42,330 nucleotides of DNA from Cladochytrium replicatum. Lineage: Eukaryota > Chytridiomycota > Chytridiomycetes > Cladochytriales > Cladochytriaceae. The position numbers were made by a program, and so were the translations under genes. Every line of letters starts with the position of its first letter. The stretch's first letter is position 1. The notes beneath the pieces are model-generated. The model ran no database searches, was not told the origin of the DNA, and saw only the letters and a program-made list of their open reading frames with translations. Location: contig JAHLKD010000158.1 of the NCBI GenBank assembly GCA_025526935.1, positions 1 through 42,330 on the forward strand, in the 5' to 3' direction. Positions 20,927 through 32,800 of this stretch are shown here, piece after piece.

Positions 20927-22643
20927 AATATCACACTGCCCACACAGACACAAAGTGTTTATGTAAATATAAAGCGTATTCTGGCTCAGGTTCACTCACT
21001 CCTCGCCTGAGCAGCAAAGACCTGGCAGGCCAGGGTTGGGTAAGGTTTTCAACCACTTCGGGTCGGGGTATACCAATCCTACCCGCAGTGACCCGGCAGG
21101 TGCCTGGACAAACACAACCCAAAATAGGGTTTAATTTGGGTTGCCTCTGAAAGCCGGACCTGCCCAGACCTGGAACCTTACCACTGCCACAATCACAGCA
21201 CATCTATGCTGGTCACAACCACCTTCATGCTGAATGGTACAAGGATCCTCTCTTCTATCCAAACAGCGTAGTGCACTTTCCCCACGGAACCAGTGGACCA
21301 ACGGCATACAGAGCTGAGCACTGCGATTCACTGATACAGCAAACAGCTAACCGATATTGGTCAGCTCACAAATGAAGATTTTCCTCACATCCAACAACTT
21401 GTCAAGGATTGTCAACCTTATTGCAATGATCCTTTTTTCTGGAAGATCTCCAGTGCTCATCTTTGTTGAATGCCAGACTCCACTTTCACCAAACCAGAGG
21501 GACGAAGCACGACATGAGTTCAGACACTTCAAGCAGCTCTTGGACGTCACTCCTTCACGATCACCATCAATATTAACTCTGAGCCTCTGCTTCTGCTGCA
21601 TATTGCCAAGTCTACGTCGCCGCTGAGTCTAGGTGCTCCTCCACACAGATCAGTTCGATCACGCTTACTTGAAGGACCAGCTGCTTGTCAAATGGTTGAA
21701 CGCCAACCATGCAAATGTGAACATCGATGCTGCCCTTATCTACCCCACCATGGTGCCTTGCCAGCAATGTCATGGCAGACCTGGAGGTTGCTGCTCTTGT
21801 ACACTACCAGAATTGCCATGTCCCAGACACTTGCACCAGCAACCTTCTCGTCCTTCTGCCCCTCATGGTCAGACGATCATCAGCACCAAAATTATTCCAG
21901 AGTTTGGCCACACCAAAGCCATTCACGTGCTCCTGGTCAAACTTCATTATGACGAAACCAAAGATTTGATGCCAAACTTTGCAGAGGTATAAATCCTGCA
22001 GGATTACAATTTTCCACAGTGGCTGGATAGTGACGACCCTTCCAACTGCACCATCACCCTGCCTCTGGTTGAGCGCACCATCACACTGCATTATACTCGC
22101 AGCGTACCCCACACGCTCAGCTTCAAGCAGTGCCAGCTTCCACTCATAATTCACAATCTACAGGGCCGGGACAGACCCTGCGTCATCTTTTCACAACTGT
22201 CACCAACGGTGGACACTCCATGACCACCTACAAGGTCTACATGATTCTAAACCCGGCTGACTTCGACTCGCTGGTGCTGCACCTGCTCCCATTTGACCCC
22301 CACCACCAGGAGCGCCAATGCCGAGATCAGCTGTCTTCAGCAGCTCTCTGACAAGAGCATGGACAATACATGGTGTGTGCTTCCGCCAACAGCTTGTGCA
22401 CTTTACAACCACTACTACTGCGCCATAGAATCTGATCTCTGTACTTTCATCTGCATCTTCAATAAATGATCTGATCCCCTCTTTTCCAGCTTGGATCTTT
22501 TTGTTCCACACTCTCTCAACCATAGAACCACAAGAAAATGGGGGGAAAAAGTTGTCTTGAGGAACAGCACATCCCTTGGTATTGACAAAAAATAGTAAAA
22601 ATCGCATGACTTTGCAATATATTTCTCACCTGAAACTGGCTCT
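20927..22643 (+). other. Unidentified, possibly decayed coding sequence
   Basis: No intact gene. On the plus strand several protein-like stretches switch frame repeatedly, for example TNEDFPHIQQLVKDCQPYC near 21365-21425 and VNIDAALIYPTMVP near 21718-21755. Others are MADLEVAALVHYQN near 21772-21812 and SMTTYKVYMILNPADFDSL near 22217-22273. This is the pattern of an old coding repeat with many indels. I do not recognise the family and assign no function. Confidence 0.25.
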
Positions 22644-22700
22644 AATGATGATGATGATGATGATAATAACGATAATAATTGGTAATAATAATAATAATGA
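22644..22700. repeat. ATG/AAT microsatellite
   Basis: Trinucleotide runs (TGA)n, then (TAA)n with interruptions, directly upstream of the MYND gene. The His- or Asn-rich frames that cross it are low-complexity artefacts. Confidence 0.85.
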
Positions 22701-22810
22701 AATGCTGATCCTTCCCTGTCTGTCTGCGATCACGCGACCCCAAAGGATCTGCGTTCGACATCGCGCATCCCAAAACCACACACAGAGAAGTCGAAAGGTG
22801 GGCTGAACAT

Positions 22811-24833
22811 ATGGCAGCGGGAGGAGGCGTTACAGCTGTGCCAGTGTGTCTGCTGGGGGTGGACAAGGTAGGCGAGGAATGTGATGTGCCCAACCTGGTG
22901 GTGTTAATATTCTGTGACGCTGCATCAGGTGCGTGGTGGGCTGGGGATCGGCCTGGTCGAAGACATTATGACCACTCGCGGCCTGCTCACTAAAGAGAAA
23001 AAGTCGTACATTGCAATTGTGTCGGTTGCAGACGGAGAGGGCACGGTGTCTCCGAAGGTATTATTCGTAACAGTGGAAGAATCCGAAGTATCCTGAAATT
23101 TGCTTACGCAGACGCGATTCCCTACGTCGGTTGTTCTCAGGGAAGGTGGAGGCATGCAAGTGTGTTCCGCCCATACGTTCTTTATAATTGTTCCTCATCA
23201 AAATTCTTCAAATTACCAAAGGATGATCATCTGGCACATATTATGCGAGTTAAGGCTCGAGGTATGGAGAGATATCATCAATTTGAGGACGCTAATTTAC
23301 AAATACTCAGGTGGTCACCTCGATAAGGAACGCTTTGGGATCGAAAATGATTTGATTGACGTGATCAAAAGATCAGTACAGCCCGGCATGGTCATTGTGG
23401 ATCAGGTAGAATCATAACCTGGAAGTGCCATGTGTTCCGAGCTTAATTTATTTCTTCAGATGAAAAAGGCGGACGAAACCAAAACGCTTGAAGCGTTGGA
23501 GGTCGCCCAGGCACTGGGATGCAGGTACTTCATCGCTCCAGTTTCTCGATCATATGATCTAATTTGCGCTTCAGTCTGGTACTGCCGCTGCCACGTCCGG
23601 CCGAATTCCGTCAGCGTTGCAAGGAGCTCTTTGGGGAAGACCGCCTCACTGTGTTCAGTCGCCCTCCGTCCGTCCGAAAGTTAACCTATTCCATCCTTGA
23701 ATCTTACGCCAAAAATCCATTGCGCGAGAAGGACATCGATCCTGACCTGGTTGCGGATATAGAGGATGATGTAGATGAGCATGTCCATGGAGAGCACTGC
23801 AACCACGATCATGACCACGATCATCACCACCATCACCATGGTCACGATCACGACCACGACCATGATCATGACCATGACCATCATCATCACCACCATGACC
23901 ATGATCATGAACACGGGGAGCATTGCAACCATGATCACGATCATGGGAACGAGGAACAGAGAAGAGATCAGCAGCGAGTGATGGTAAGCATGGTATTTAT
24001 TCCGACTATGTCGCGGACTCAAGTCATGGTGCGGATTAAAGGACGCTATGAAGCTTGTCGCCAAGGATCCGGAGAAGTCTGTCGAAGCTCTCAAGCGCGG
24101 GAACCCTCTCTTCATCAACGCAATCGCGCAGCTGTGCACTCTCTCAGCACCTCTTCCCGAAGAGCTTCGTTCGGAAAAGATTCCTTCCACACTGGCCGAG
24201 AGCTCGTCATCCGAATCCAACAGTGAACAAGGATCGGGCTACTCGCCTTACTTTGTCGAGCATGGTGCGATCGAAGCGCTCCTCTCGCACGCCACGTCGG
24301 AAGGCTCTTCCGTTCTCGAAAGCCCGAGGAATTCCGGCGAGCAAGCTCTCCACATCGCCAGGATATCAGTTATCCTTGGCGCGCTCATAACGTTTTTGGG
24401 TTATGATGGTGCGGATGGTGATAAGATTCGCGAGAGGTTTGTGAATAGTGGTGGGATCGAGGTGGTCAGAGGTGCTCCTTTCAAGGCAGCGGCGGACGAG
24501 ACAACGAATGGAAGCTATTCAACAAAGTTCCCCGGTCTTTTCAAATTACGGGAAGACCAGGTTGCGAGGGGTTGCTTAGCGCTTGTTGAGACCTTGCAGG
24601 AGGACGGGAAGTACTTGCGAGCTTGCGATTTTTGCGGGAAAAGAGAGTTGAAGATGGACGAGTGGAAGCAATGTGCGAAGTGCCGCTTCAGCTCGTATTG
24701 TAGTAAGGTAAGGGTTGGAGCTTCAAATGAATGTTGATGTCATCTAACACTGATCAATTTTCAGGAGTGCCAGGTGAATGACTGGAAAGAAGGGTCCCAC
24801 AGGACATTGTGTGTTCCGGTACTGGGACGCTGA
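22811..24833 (+). CDS. MYND zinc-finger protein with His/Asp-rich region (8 exons)
   Basis: Proposed exons: 22811-22867, 22929-23057, 23141-23261, 23311-23405, 23460-23524, 23575-23983, 24042-24707 and 24765-24833. They join in frame to 536 residues with GT-AG introns of 49-83 bp. The third exon's left border is the least certain. The C-terminus is a MYND finger (residues about 486-528): CDFC, CAKC, CSKEC and a final H-x-x-x-C, a zinc-binding protein-interaction module. Residues about 224-279 are an extreme His/Asp run with two GEHCNHDHD units. Residues about 300-470 look helical, ARM/HEAT-like (HGAIEALLS, SVILGALITFL). The N-terminal 220 residues are unrecognised. Role unknown; metal binding and scaffolding are inferences. 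The first ATG (22811) was chosen because exon 1 splices cleanly into VRGGLGIG. Confidence 0.75.
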
Positions 24834-25354
24834 AAACCTAACTAAAAAAAGATGGCCAGCTGGCAATATTGGGACTTTCGTTCGACGCATTGCATTTTAA
24901 AATATCAAGAGTCGGCAAGAATCGAAAAAAAAAGACAAAATTCATGAATCAGTCCTCTGAAACGCGGTCTTTCCAAATCGGTACAACCGACCAACGCTCC
25001 GCTCTCTCTCCCAATTTCCAGGAAGTCAATTCCCGACTTCCCCAAGCAGTCGAAATTCCTTTGAAGCGCACTATCCGCTCCCGTCCCCTCAGTATCCCCA
25101 ATGGACGTACAGGAAATGTGCCAGTAACAGCCCTGGCCGCAGAGAAAACCACCCAGCAAAGCAACCACCATTCTGTGATTCTCCATGACGGCGATCTTGT
25201 TTTCCAAAACCAAAGACTTTTGCTAACCCACATATCAGGAGTCGGTATTCCACAGATGCTATAAAAAGAGCACAAATTTCCGTATTTTCCTTTTTGGTCA
25301 ATCCCAAAATCTGGTGTTAATTTATCCCCCGGCAACGAATCCAAACTCCTGTCG
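24834..25354. other. Intergenic between MYND and TspO-like genes
   Basis: About 520 bp holding the MYND 3' end and the TspO upstream region. A plus-strand frame (24869-25264) is open but has no recognisable domain, no splice support and an A-rich start, so it is not called. Confidence 0.5.
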
Positions 25355-26074
25355 ATGAAAATGTCGTCCGTGCTCAGTTCTCCGCGCGGATCTTGGGGCA
25401 CCATGTTTGCCTTCGTCTCTCTTCCGGTGCTCGGTGGTTTCGCCTCTGCCTTCATTACCCGTGATGCCGTGAAAGGGTGGTACAAGACCCTGTCCAAACC
25501 CTCCTGGACTCCTCCGAACTGGCTTTTCGGGCCCGCATGTGAGCACCATAAAGAGAATCCCCGTTTATTTGTGCCTCTAATTCCTAGATCTAACCATCCG
25601 CAAACAGGGACCACTCTATACACCCTCATGGGAGTCTCAAGCTACATCATTTACACCACCCCAACCTACACCCCGGCTGCCCTCCCCAGCACTGCATCCG
25701 ACGCCCTTGCACTGGTCAAATCCGCCGAACCCCTGGCGCTGTACGCCCTGCAGCTCTCGCTCAACTTCGCTTGGAGCCCGATCATGTTCGGCGCAAAGAA
25801 GGTCGGCGCGGCCGGGATCACGATCGCCGCGCTCTGGACCGCCATTATTGCCACCACACGTGCGTTCTGGAAGGTCAATCCGACTGCTGGGAAGCTGATG
25901 CTGCCGTACATCGCTTGGGTGTCTTATGCAAGTGCCTTGAACGGTGCGATCTGGTGGCTGAACTATGGGCCTGGGAAGCCGGCTAGGAATAGGAAGAGGT
26001 CGGCCGATGGTCCTGTTGGTGGAGAACCGGAGAGGGCTAGGGCTCGGCTCCTGTCACCCGAAAGGAAGGAGTGA
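25355..26074 (+). CDS. TspO/MBR family membrane protein
   Basis: Two exons, 25355-25538 and 25608-26074, joined through GCA-T/GG to give 216 residues. The family (translocator protein/peripheral benzodiazepine receptor) comprises five-helix membrane proteins that bind porphyrins and sterols in mitochondria or the secretory pathway. Hallmarks seen: WYKTLSKPSWTPPNWLFGP, then after splicing AWTTLYTLMGVSSY, LQLSLNFAWSPIMFG, and LPYIAWVSYASALN followed by WLNYGPG. These cover all five helices. The C-terminal 25 residues are charged and probably cytosolic. The 69-bp intron is a multiple of three and has no stop, so the unspliced frame reads through; splicing is inferred because it restores the conserved GPAWTTLY loop. 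Start may be 25355 or the ATG at 25364 two codons on. Confidence 0.92.
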   Translation: MKMSSVLSSPRGSWGTMFAFVSLPVLGGFASAFITRDAVKGWYKTLSKPSWTPPNWLFGPACEHHKENPRLFVPLIPRSNHPQTGTTLYTLMGVSSYIIYTTPTYTPAALPSTASDALALVKSAEPLALYALQLSLNFAWSPIMFGAKKVGAAGITIAALWTAIIATTRAFWKVNPTAGKLMLPYIAWVSYASALNGAIWWLNYGPGKPARNRKRSADGPVGGEPERARARLLSPERKE

Positions 26075-26464
26075 AACTTTGGAAAATGGTGATTTCTTAT
26101 TGAAGCACGCATCCCTATTGTTGTTTCATAGTTATCTGAATTTTAAAGCAAGCTGATTTAGGAGAAAAAAAAACGATTCACGAAAACCTAAATCGGTGCA
26201 AACCCCACCCACGTCCAGCAGAAACAAAGTCCAATGAGAGGCGTCAATCGTCTGGAATGTTTCCAAACCTTTTTCTCATAAAAGAAACCGCAATCCAAGA
26301 AATCGTAAAGAAATGGAATCAGAGGGATTCTAAACGTAAACGAGTAGAACAAAGTGCAATGTCATAAAAGCCCCCGTCTTCTGAAAGCAAGAAACAAAAC
26401 AAATAAAAACATTGATACTCAGAAACCGGGAATGCCACCAGACAAAACGTTTGTGTAGTCCTCG
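26075..26464. other. Convergent 3' intergenic region
   Basis: 390 bp between the stop of the TspO-like gene and the stop of the minus-strand coiled-coil gene. It is A-rich with several AATAAA-like words (for example AAATAAAAAC near 26400) consistent with 3' ends on both strands. No gene is seen. Confidence 0.5.
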
Positions 26465-29400
26465 CTACATCCGTTTCCTGAGGTTTGAAATCTCGTGCAG
26501 TCGCTCCTTCAAATCCGCCAGCTGTCGTCCCAGACTCCCAACCTCTTCCTTCAAGTCTGTATTTTCGCTCCGCAACTCCTGCAGTTCCAGCTCCCCAAAC
26601 GATCGCGGCGCACTCGCGCTCGTCGGCGTGTTCGCCTCTCCGTCCACCTGCGCCCTCCTGAGCCTCACAACAAGCTGGTCGTTGCTGCTTTCAAGCTCCT
26701 TCACCCTCGCCCTCAGCTTCTCGACAACCTCAGACTCTTCTTCTTGCGGCGAGATCATCGGCGTCGTGGACGGCGGGGAAAGAAGCGACATGCCTGGGGG
26801 AGGCATCAAGATCGACGATTGCCGTCGTTTGATCGTGTCGAGCTGCGACTTTGAGCTCCGAAGCTCGTCCGCGAGCGCTTCCATCGCGTCTTTGGTCACC
26901 GCAAGCTTCTCCTCCAGCAACTCTATCTTTTCCTGTTTGCTCCTGATCACGCTCTTAAGTTCCTCCGCCTCGTCCTCCTCGCTGCTCGACTCTTTCTTCT
27001 TTGCAGATCTGTCACCTTCAGTCTCGCCTTCTTCGGCGTTCTCGCTTTCCGCGGACGGGGGGGTCCACTCGGACCGGAGTTGCTCGACGGTAAGCTCAAG
27101 CGCGACGACTTTCTCCTCGAGATGGCCGAGCTCGGCTTCACGGGCGGAAAGACGGTCCTTGGCGACGTGGAGGGCTTCCTCGGCTTCGGAGAGCTGGGTG
27201 GTGGTGTTAGAGAGACGGGCTTCGAGGAGCTCGACGTCGTTGGCTTTCTCTTCGAGCTGGAAGGTCGAGGCCTCGTTCGCGGCGAGGAGGTGCTCGCGCT
27301 CGGACTGGAGGCCGGCGACTTGGGTTTGGAGCGCGTTGAGACGTTCGCCTTGAGTGCGAGCGGTTTCTTGCAAAGTGGAAAGCTCGGTCTGTTGGGAAAG
27401 TGAGGTTCTGGGAAGCGAGCTAGTTCTGGGTTCGGGGCATACCTGAAGTTTCTGCACTTTGGCGCCAAGTTCTTCGACGGCCGCCTTTGCTTCGGTAAGT
27501 TCAGCGTCTTTGGCCTGAAGCGCCGCTCGAAGTGTGCCGAGCTCCTCCTTGGAATTGACTCCCTCTTCCGCCATCTTGGCCTGCATTTTACCATGCGCTT
27601 CACGACTCCGCATCGCATTCTCTTCCTCCGCAGCAAGCCGCTCCTTCAAGTTGGTAACCTCCCCAGCAGTCCTCTCCAACTCCGTCTGCAGTAGCCGCAC
27701 AGTCGCAGCCGCAGCAGAAGCCGCATCCTTACCTTCGTCGTTCGCGGTGCCCGAGATCGCTTTCAAAGCGTCGATCGCGCCGTCACGTTCCACGCGCACG
27801 TGTTCAAGTTCAGCGGTAAGGTCGCTGAGTTCCCGTGCACCAGCGGCAAGTCGTGCTTCCGTGTTAGTTATGCGCGACTCGAGCTCCCTCATCGCACCCG
27901 ATCCGTCCCTAAGCTTCTTCTCCATCTCCGCCTTCACGGATGCAACTTCGCCCGAAATCCTTTCGACCTCCACGCGCAAGCCCTCACGCTCCTCGATGCA
28001 TTTGCCAAGACTGCGCTCCAGCTCGCCCGCCCTTTCCGTAACAGTCTTCATCTTCACATTGACTTCGTCCAACTTCTGCTCCATGAGGCGGGACTCGGTC
28101 CTGAGGTTCGAATTCTCGCGCTCCAGTTCGTCGACCGTGTTCACGGCCTCCTGCATGGTCTGGTCAAACTCCTTAATCCTGCTCTGCACGTGCTCAAGCA
28201 ACTTTTGCGTTTCCTCAAGCTTTGCGTCCTTGTCGGCGACTTCGCCTTCGAGTTCTGCGATCTTGGTCTGAAGCTCACTGGGGGGTGCTGGTGCAGCTCC
28301 CGACGCGCGCGCCATCACGCTCTCGCGACGCATCTTGCCGAGGTCCTTTTGCAGTTTGGGAAGCACCTCGTTTTCAAGCTCGTCCTTTTGCTTGCGAAGT
28401 GCTTCTTCGCCCTCTTTGGCACGGGTGAGTTGGGCCTTTGTGCTCGCAAGCTCGGACTCGAGGTCGCGCTGGACTGCTTCGGCTTGGATCCGTGCCTCCT
28501 GGTTGCGCTTCGACGCGCGGCACCAGAGCGCTACTTTGGACTGCAGGTTGGCGTTCTCGGTCTGGGAAGCTCGGTATTTCTGCTCGAGCTCGGTGAGACG
28601 CCGAGCCTGGAGCTCGGTTGCGGCAGCCACGGATTGAGGGGAGGTGGTTGGTGAGGACGTTGGGTCCGTGGTGGTGGGCTGTAGTGTTGCGACGAATTGG
28701 CGGAGGTAGGTGAGCTCCTCGTCGGCGAGCTGGCGCTTCGCTTCAGATTCACGAATGATGTTGTTGTTCTGAAAAAGAAGGACCGGTGAGCGAACTAAAA
28801 AGAAATCGATGTTGGTTGCGAATAACATACCTCTTCGACAGTCTGCTTTGCCCTCTGAAGCTCCTTCTTGAAATGCACAAGAGTCTGGAAAACCTTCATT
28901 TTGAGATCGTCCAATAGCTCAGGGGACACACCATTCGAGCCACCCTTGGCAATAAACTCTTCAATCAAAGAAGAGTAGTCATCGGTCACGCCATGTGCAG
29001 GAATAAGAGTTCCGTTGCCATTGAGTTGAGGTGAGTTCTTCCCGCCATTCGACGCTTTGATGTTTGCCCTCTTGACGGCACCTACTTCGGCAACGAGCCA
29101 GTTCTCCTTCACGCGAAGGTCGTGTATGATTTTGTTTTTAATGTTCAGCTCCGCAATGAGCTTCGAGTTGACTTTGACAAGCTCGTCTCGAGACTTATTG
29201 GCTAGTTCCGTAGCAACGGATGCCGATGCAACGGTTCCAGCATTCGCTCCAGCCGGACCAGACGCTCCAGCCGTTAAGGGGGTGTATGGCGAGCCGGCAG
29301 TTGGAAGACCCTGATCTGACGGTACGGCCGGGATATTGAGAGGCGGGAGCGGCATGTTCGGAGAGGCAGGGCGAGGCATGGAGAGATTGCGTGACAGTCT

Positions 29401-29523
29401 TCGAGCATAGTAGGTCTTTTCACCTACACCAGAATCAGACGCCGTGGACGATGCATCCGAGGCAGCAGACGTAGAGTGATGAGAGGAATACATTGCAGAG
29501 TGGTGGATAGTGGCAGGTGGCAT
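26465..29523 (-). CDS. Long coiled-coil protein (3 exons, 980 residues)
   Basis: Exons on the minus strand: 29523-28831, 28768-27443 and 27388-26465. Introns are 62 and 54 bp, and the second is in frame and stop-free. Residues 1-100 are Ser/Pro/Ala-rich and disordered. A conserved-looking helix follows (SRDELVKVNSKLIAELNIKN, then KIIHDLRVKENWL). From about residue 190 to the end there is an almost unbroken heptad-like coiled coil rich in E, K, L and A, with a Ser/Pro break (SILMPPPGMSLLSPP) before a final coil. Such proteins usually act as cytoskeletal, septum or spindle-pole scaffolds, but no specific family motif was recognised. ATG 29523 (MPPATIHH) is the first in-frame ATG; 29490 (MYSSHHST) is an alternative. 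It is divergent from the Kog1 gene. Confidence 0.85.
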
Positions 29524-29840
29524 AGGCAGCGAGACAACAGAGCACCAGATAGTGCAGAGCACTTATTCCAAGTGCAACTCGGTTTGGTGTTCTAGCACTG
29601 TCGAGTGAAGCACAAGCGAAGATGAAATGCAGTTCAGCCCAGCGATCGGAGTTCCAGTTTCCACTTCCAGTGTCCAGTTCCGGGTCCAATGCAGCAGCGC
29701 TCTCGCCAGTTCTCCGTTCTCCGTAGTCGGTTCTCGGTTCTCGGTGAGTGTTGGACTGAGATGTCTAAGCCGCTAGAAAGCCAGAAAACTTCTACAAACG
29801 CTGATGTCAAAGCCACTGACTAATTTTGTGATTCGACTCG
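29524..29840. promoter_or_regulatory. Divergent intergenic region, coiled-coil gene and Kog1
   Basis: The 317 bp between the two start codons must hold both 5' leaders and probably a shared promoter. It is rich in short direct repeats on the plus strand (TTCTCCG twice near 29710-29722, GGTTCTC twice near 29729-29741, and several TCCAGT words near 29650-29680). No TATA box was seen for either gene. Confidence 0.5.
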
Positions 29841-32800
29841 ATGCCCAGCAGCGACCAAGCGGACGGCAACGGCCAGCGCTTGCCCGCAGGAGGGAGGCCA
29901 CTGAACGACACAGGAAGGGCTGCAGGTGCCGGTGCTGGGAGCAGCAGTCTGCAAGGACACTCTGGACTATCTGCGAATGCAACTCCGGTCCCGCTTCCTA
30001 CCACACCCTTCATGAACATGCACCTTGCACCAAATCCCAGGGTCGTTTCTCCCTCTGGCCTCCACATCGCCCACGGGCCAATGATGCACCCTCCAGGACC
30101 GCTCCATTCGGGCGCTTCAGCCTCCCATGCCAGCGTTCAGGACACCCAGCAAGATCCGTCGTATTTCTTCTTCCACCCGTTCGCTGAAAAGCGTCATGAG
30201 GGGAATGGGAACCCGACTCCCGACCATCCCGGGCGCAGACAGCCGGCTCAGGACTGGCGCATGCGCGAGCGTCTGAAAACGGTATCGGTCGCCCTCACCG
30301 TTTGCCTCAACATTGGCATCGACCCACCGGATGTTGTGAAAACAAATCCCTGCGCAAAGTTGGAATGCTGGGTCGACCCTTCTTCAATGCCCCCGCAAAA
30401 GGCCCTCGATACCATCGGAAGAAATCTCGAAACGCAATACATGTTTTGGCAGCCAAAGGCTCGCTACAGGCAATCATTGGATCCCACGATAGAAGAAACA
30501 AAGAAAATGTGTTTGGGACTAAGAAAGAATGCTAAAGACGAGCGAATTTTGTTCCACTACAACGGTCACGGTGTTCCGAAAGCTACAACGGGAGGTGAGA
30601 TCTGGGTATTCAACAAAGGCTACACCCAGTACATTCCGGTTGCCATTCACGATGTAATGGCCTGGCTCGGATCCCCATCGATCTACGTATACGACTGCTC
30701 CAGCGCCGGAAACGTTTTGCTCACATTCAACAAGCTTGCAGAACAGCGAGATGCAGAGGTAGCCAGACTGCAGCAGACAAAACCGCAGGCATCCACTCCG
30801 GGCTCCATCTCCCAGCAGCTGAATGCTCCCGCGAACCCAACGCCCATGAAGGAATGCATTCAGCTGGCTGCTTGCGGTCCGAACGAAATTTTGCCGATGA
30901 CGCCAGAACTCCCGGCCGATGTGTTCACTTGCTGCTTGACCACTCCGATCCAGATCGCTCTGAGGTGGTTTGTTAAGCAGAACCGCTTCATGCACAAGAT
31001 CGACCCCGAGATGATCATGAAGATTCCTGGAAGGCTGAATGACCGACGCACACCCCTTGGAGAGCTGAATTGGATATTTACGGCAATCACTGACACGATC
31101 GCATGGAATGTTCTGCCGCACGACCTGTTCAAGAAACTGTTCCGACAGGATCTAATGGTGGCTGCTCTGTTCAGAAATTTTCTGCTTGCCGAGAGGATCA
31201 TGCGTTACTATAACTGCACTCCAATGTCATCTCCAAAACTACCACCCACACATCATCATCCTCTGTGGAAGGCTTGGGATCTGGCTGCTGATATGTGTTT
31301 AGCCCAGCTCCCAGCTATGCTCGCAGCTGAAGAAGCGGTAAATAACCCTCTAGTTCAAACCAACGGCACGGGAGCACCCCCCGTAGCAGTGCCAGTCTCC
31401 CCAGTAGAATACAAGCACAGCACATTCTTCAGCGAACAGCTCACAGCTTTTGAAGTCTGGCTCGAGCGTGGAGCTATCTCTAAGAGGGCACCAGAGCAAC
31501 TGCCTATCGTGCTCCAGGTACTTCTTTCGCAGGTGCATCGACTTCGCGCACTGATGCTGTTGTCTCGATTCCTCGACTTGGGTCCATGGGCTGTCAACCT
31601 TGCGCTATCGGTCGGAATATTCCCCTACGTGCTGAAACTGCTTCAATCACCTGCGCCGGAGCTTAAACCTGTCCTGGGCTTCATATGGGCAAAGATCCTC
31701 GCAGTTGATCGGTCGTGCCAAAACGATCTTCTCAAAGAAAATGGTTACACATATTTCATCAATATTCTTGTGATCCCCATCTCATCCCAGGTGCAGGCGC
31801 AACAACAACACACCCAGATACTGTCAACACTCTCAGAGCACCGGGCAATGTGTGCTTTCATCCTCGCAACGTTCTGCCACAACTTCCCGACCGGCCAATC
31901 TGCATGTCTCAAGAACGACCTTATGCTTTCCTTGCTTCCTCACCTCAAAGATGAGGACCCGCTTCTGCGACAATGGGCTGCGATCGCACTGGGCAAGCTT
32001 GTCGAGAACAACCCTGAAACTCGCCATGCCGCCCTTCGTGACAATCTTCACGAGCGTATCAGCGCAGTCATCCTTGATGGAGTCCCCGAAGTCCGAGCCG
32101 CGCTCGTGTACACCCTCGGTGCACTAATGGACCCTGCCCGAGCGCCCCCCGCGTCCCAACAATCCCAACCGCACAAACCGGACGCGCTCACTGAAATCGA
32201 GTACAACATGGGCCTTGCCGCCATCGCCGTGCTTTCCGACGCCTCCCCGATCGTAAGGAAAGAGCTCATCATCACGCTCTCGCGCCTCATCCACGCCTAC
32301 CTCCCCAAATTCGTCGCTGCGGCGTTTGAGCTTTTCGAAGAGGAGCGACGCAGAAACGCCGCATCGTCATCGACGACACCCACGATCTCCACGGTGAGCA
32401 GCGACGCCACCATCGCCCCAGCATGGAGCACCTCGAGCGGCAGCTCGACGCACCTATTGATCCTCAAGTCCCTCCTCACCCTCTCCGTGGACCCGTACCC
32501 CGAAAACGCCCTCCTCGCATCCCGCATCGTCGACGGCATCCACGCCAAAATGCTCTCCTCGCCTCTTTTCGAGAACTCGCCCTCGGCGTCCGCGTACCTC
32601 GCTACGATCGCGCCGTCACCGGAGCGTGCACAGCAGTCCCCGCTGCAAAGGTCCCAGTCTAGCGCGAGCCTGCGCGGGTTGAAACGCACGTCAAGTTTCG
32701 TTGGGAGCATTCTGAATGCTGCGAGCGCGGTTGTGCAGGAGCGGGAAGTGCCAAAGGTGCCGAAAGTGCCTGGGTTTAGGGATTTGCTGGATTCGGGAGC

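Noticed and set aside
22200-22607. 135-codon minus-strand frame ending near the microsatellite
   Set aside because: Composition and frame do not continue into any recognisable domain, and it overlaps plus-strand segments that look more protein-like.
23681-24220. 179-codon minus-strand Met/Val/Ile-rich frame with apparent membrane segments
   Set aside because: It is the reverse reading of the His/Asp codon run (CAY/GAY gives ATG/GTG/ATC) of the MYND gene.
24869-25264. 131-codon plus-strand frame between the MYND and TspO-like genes
   Set aside because: No recognisable domain, starts in an A-rich stretch with a poly-Lys run, and occupies the space needed for the 3' and 5' ends of the neighbouring genes.
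26412-28654. Several long Ser/Leu-rich plus-strand frames opposite the coiled-coil gene
   Set aside because: They are antisense readings of a GC-rich, E/L/K-rich coiled coil; the minus-strand frame joins across two introns and has the expected heptad pattern.
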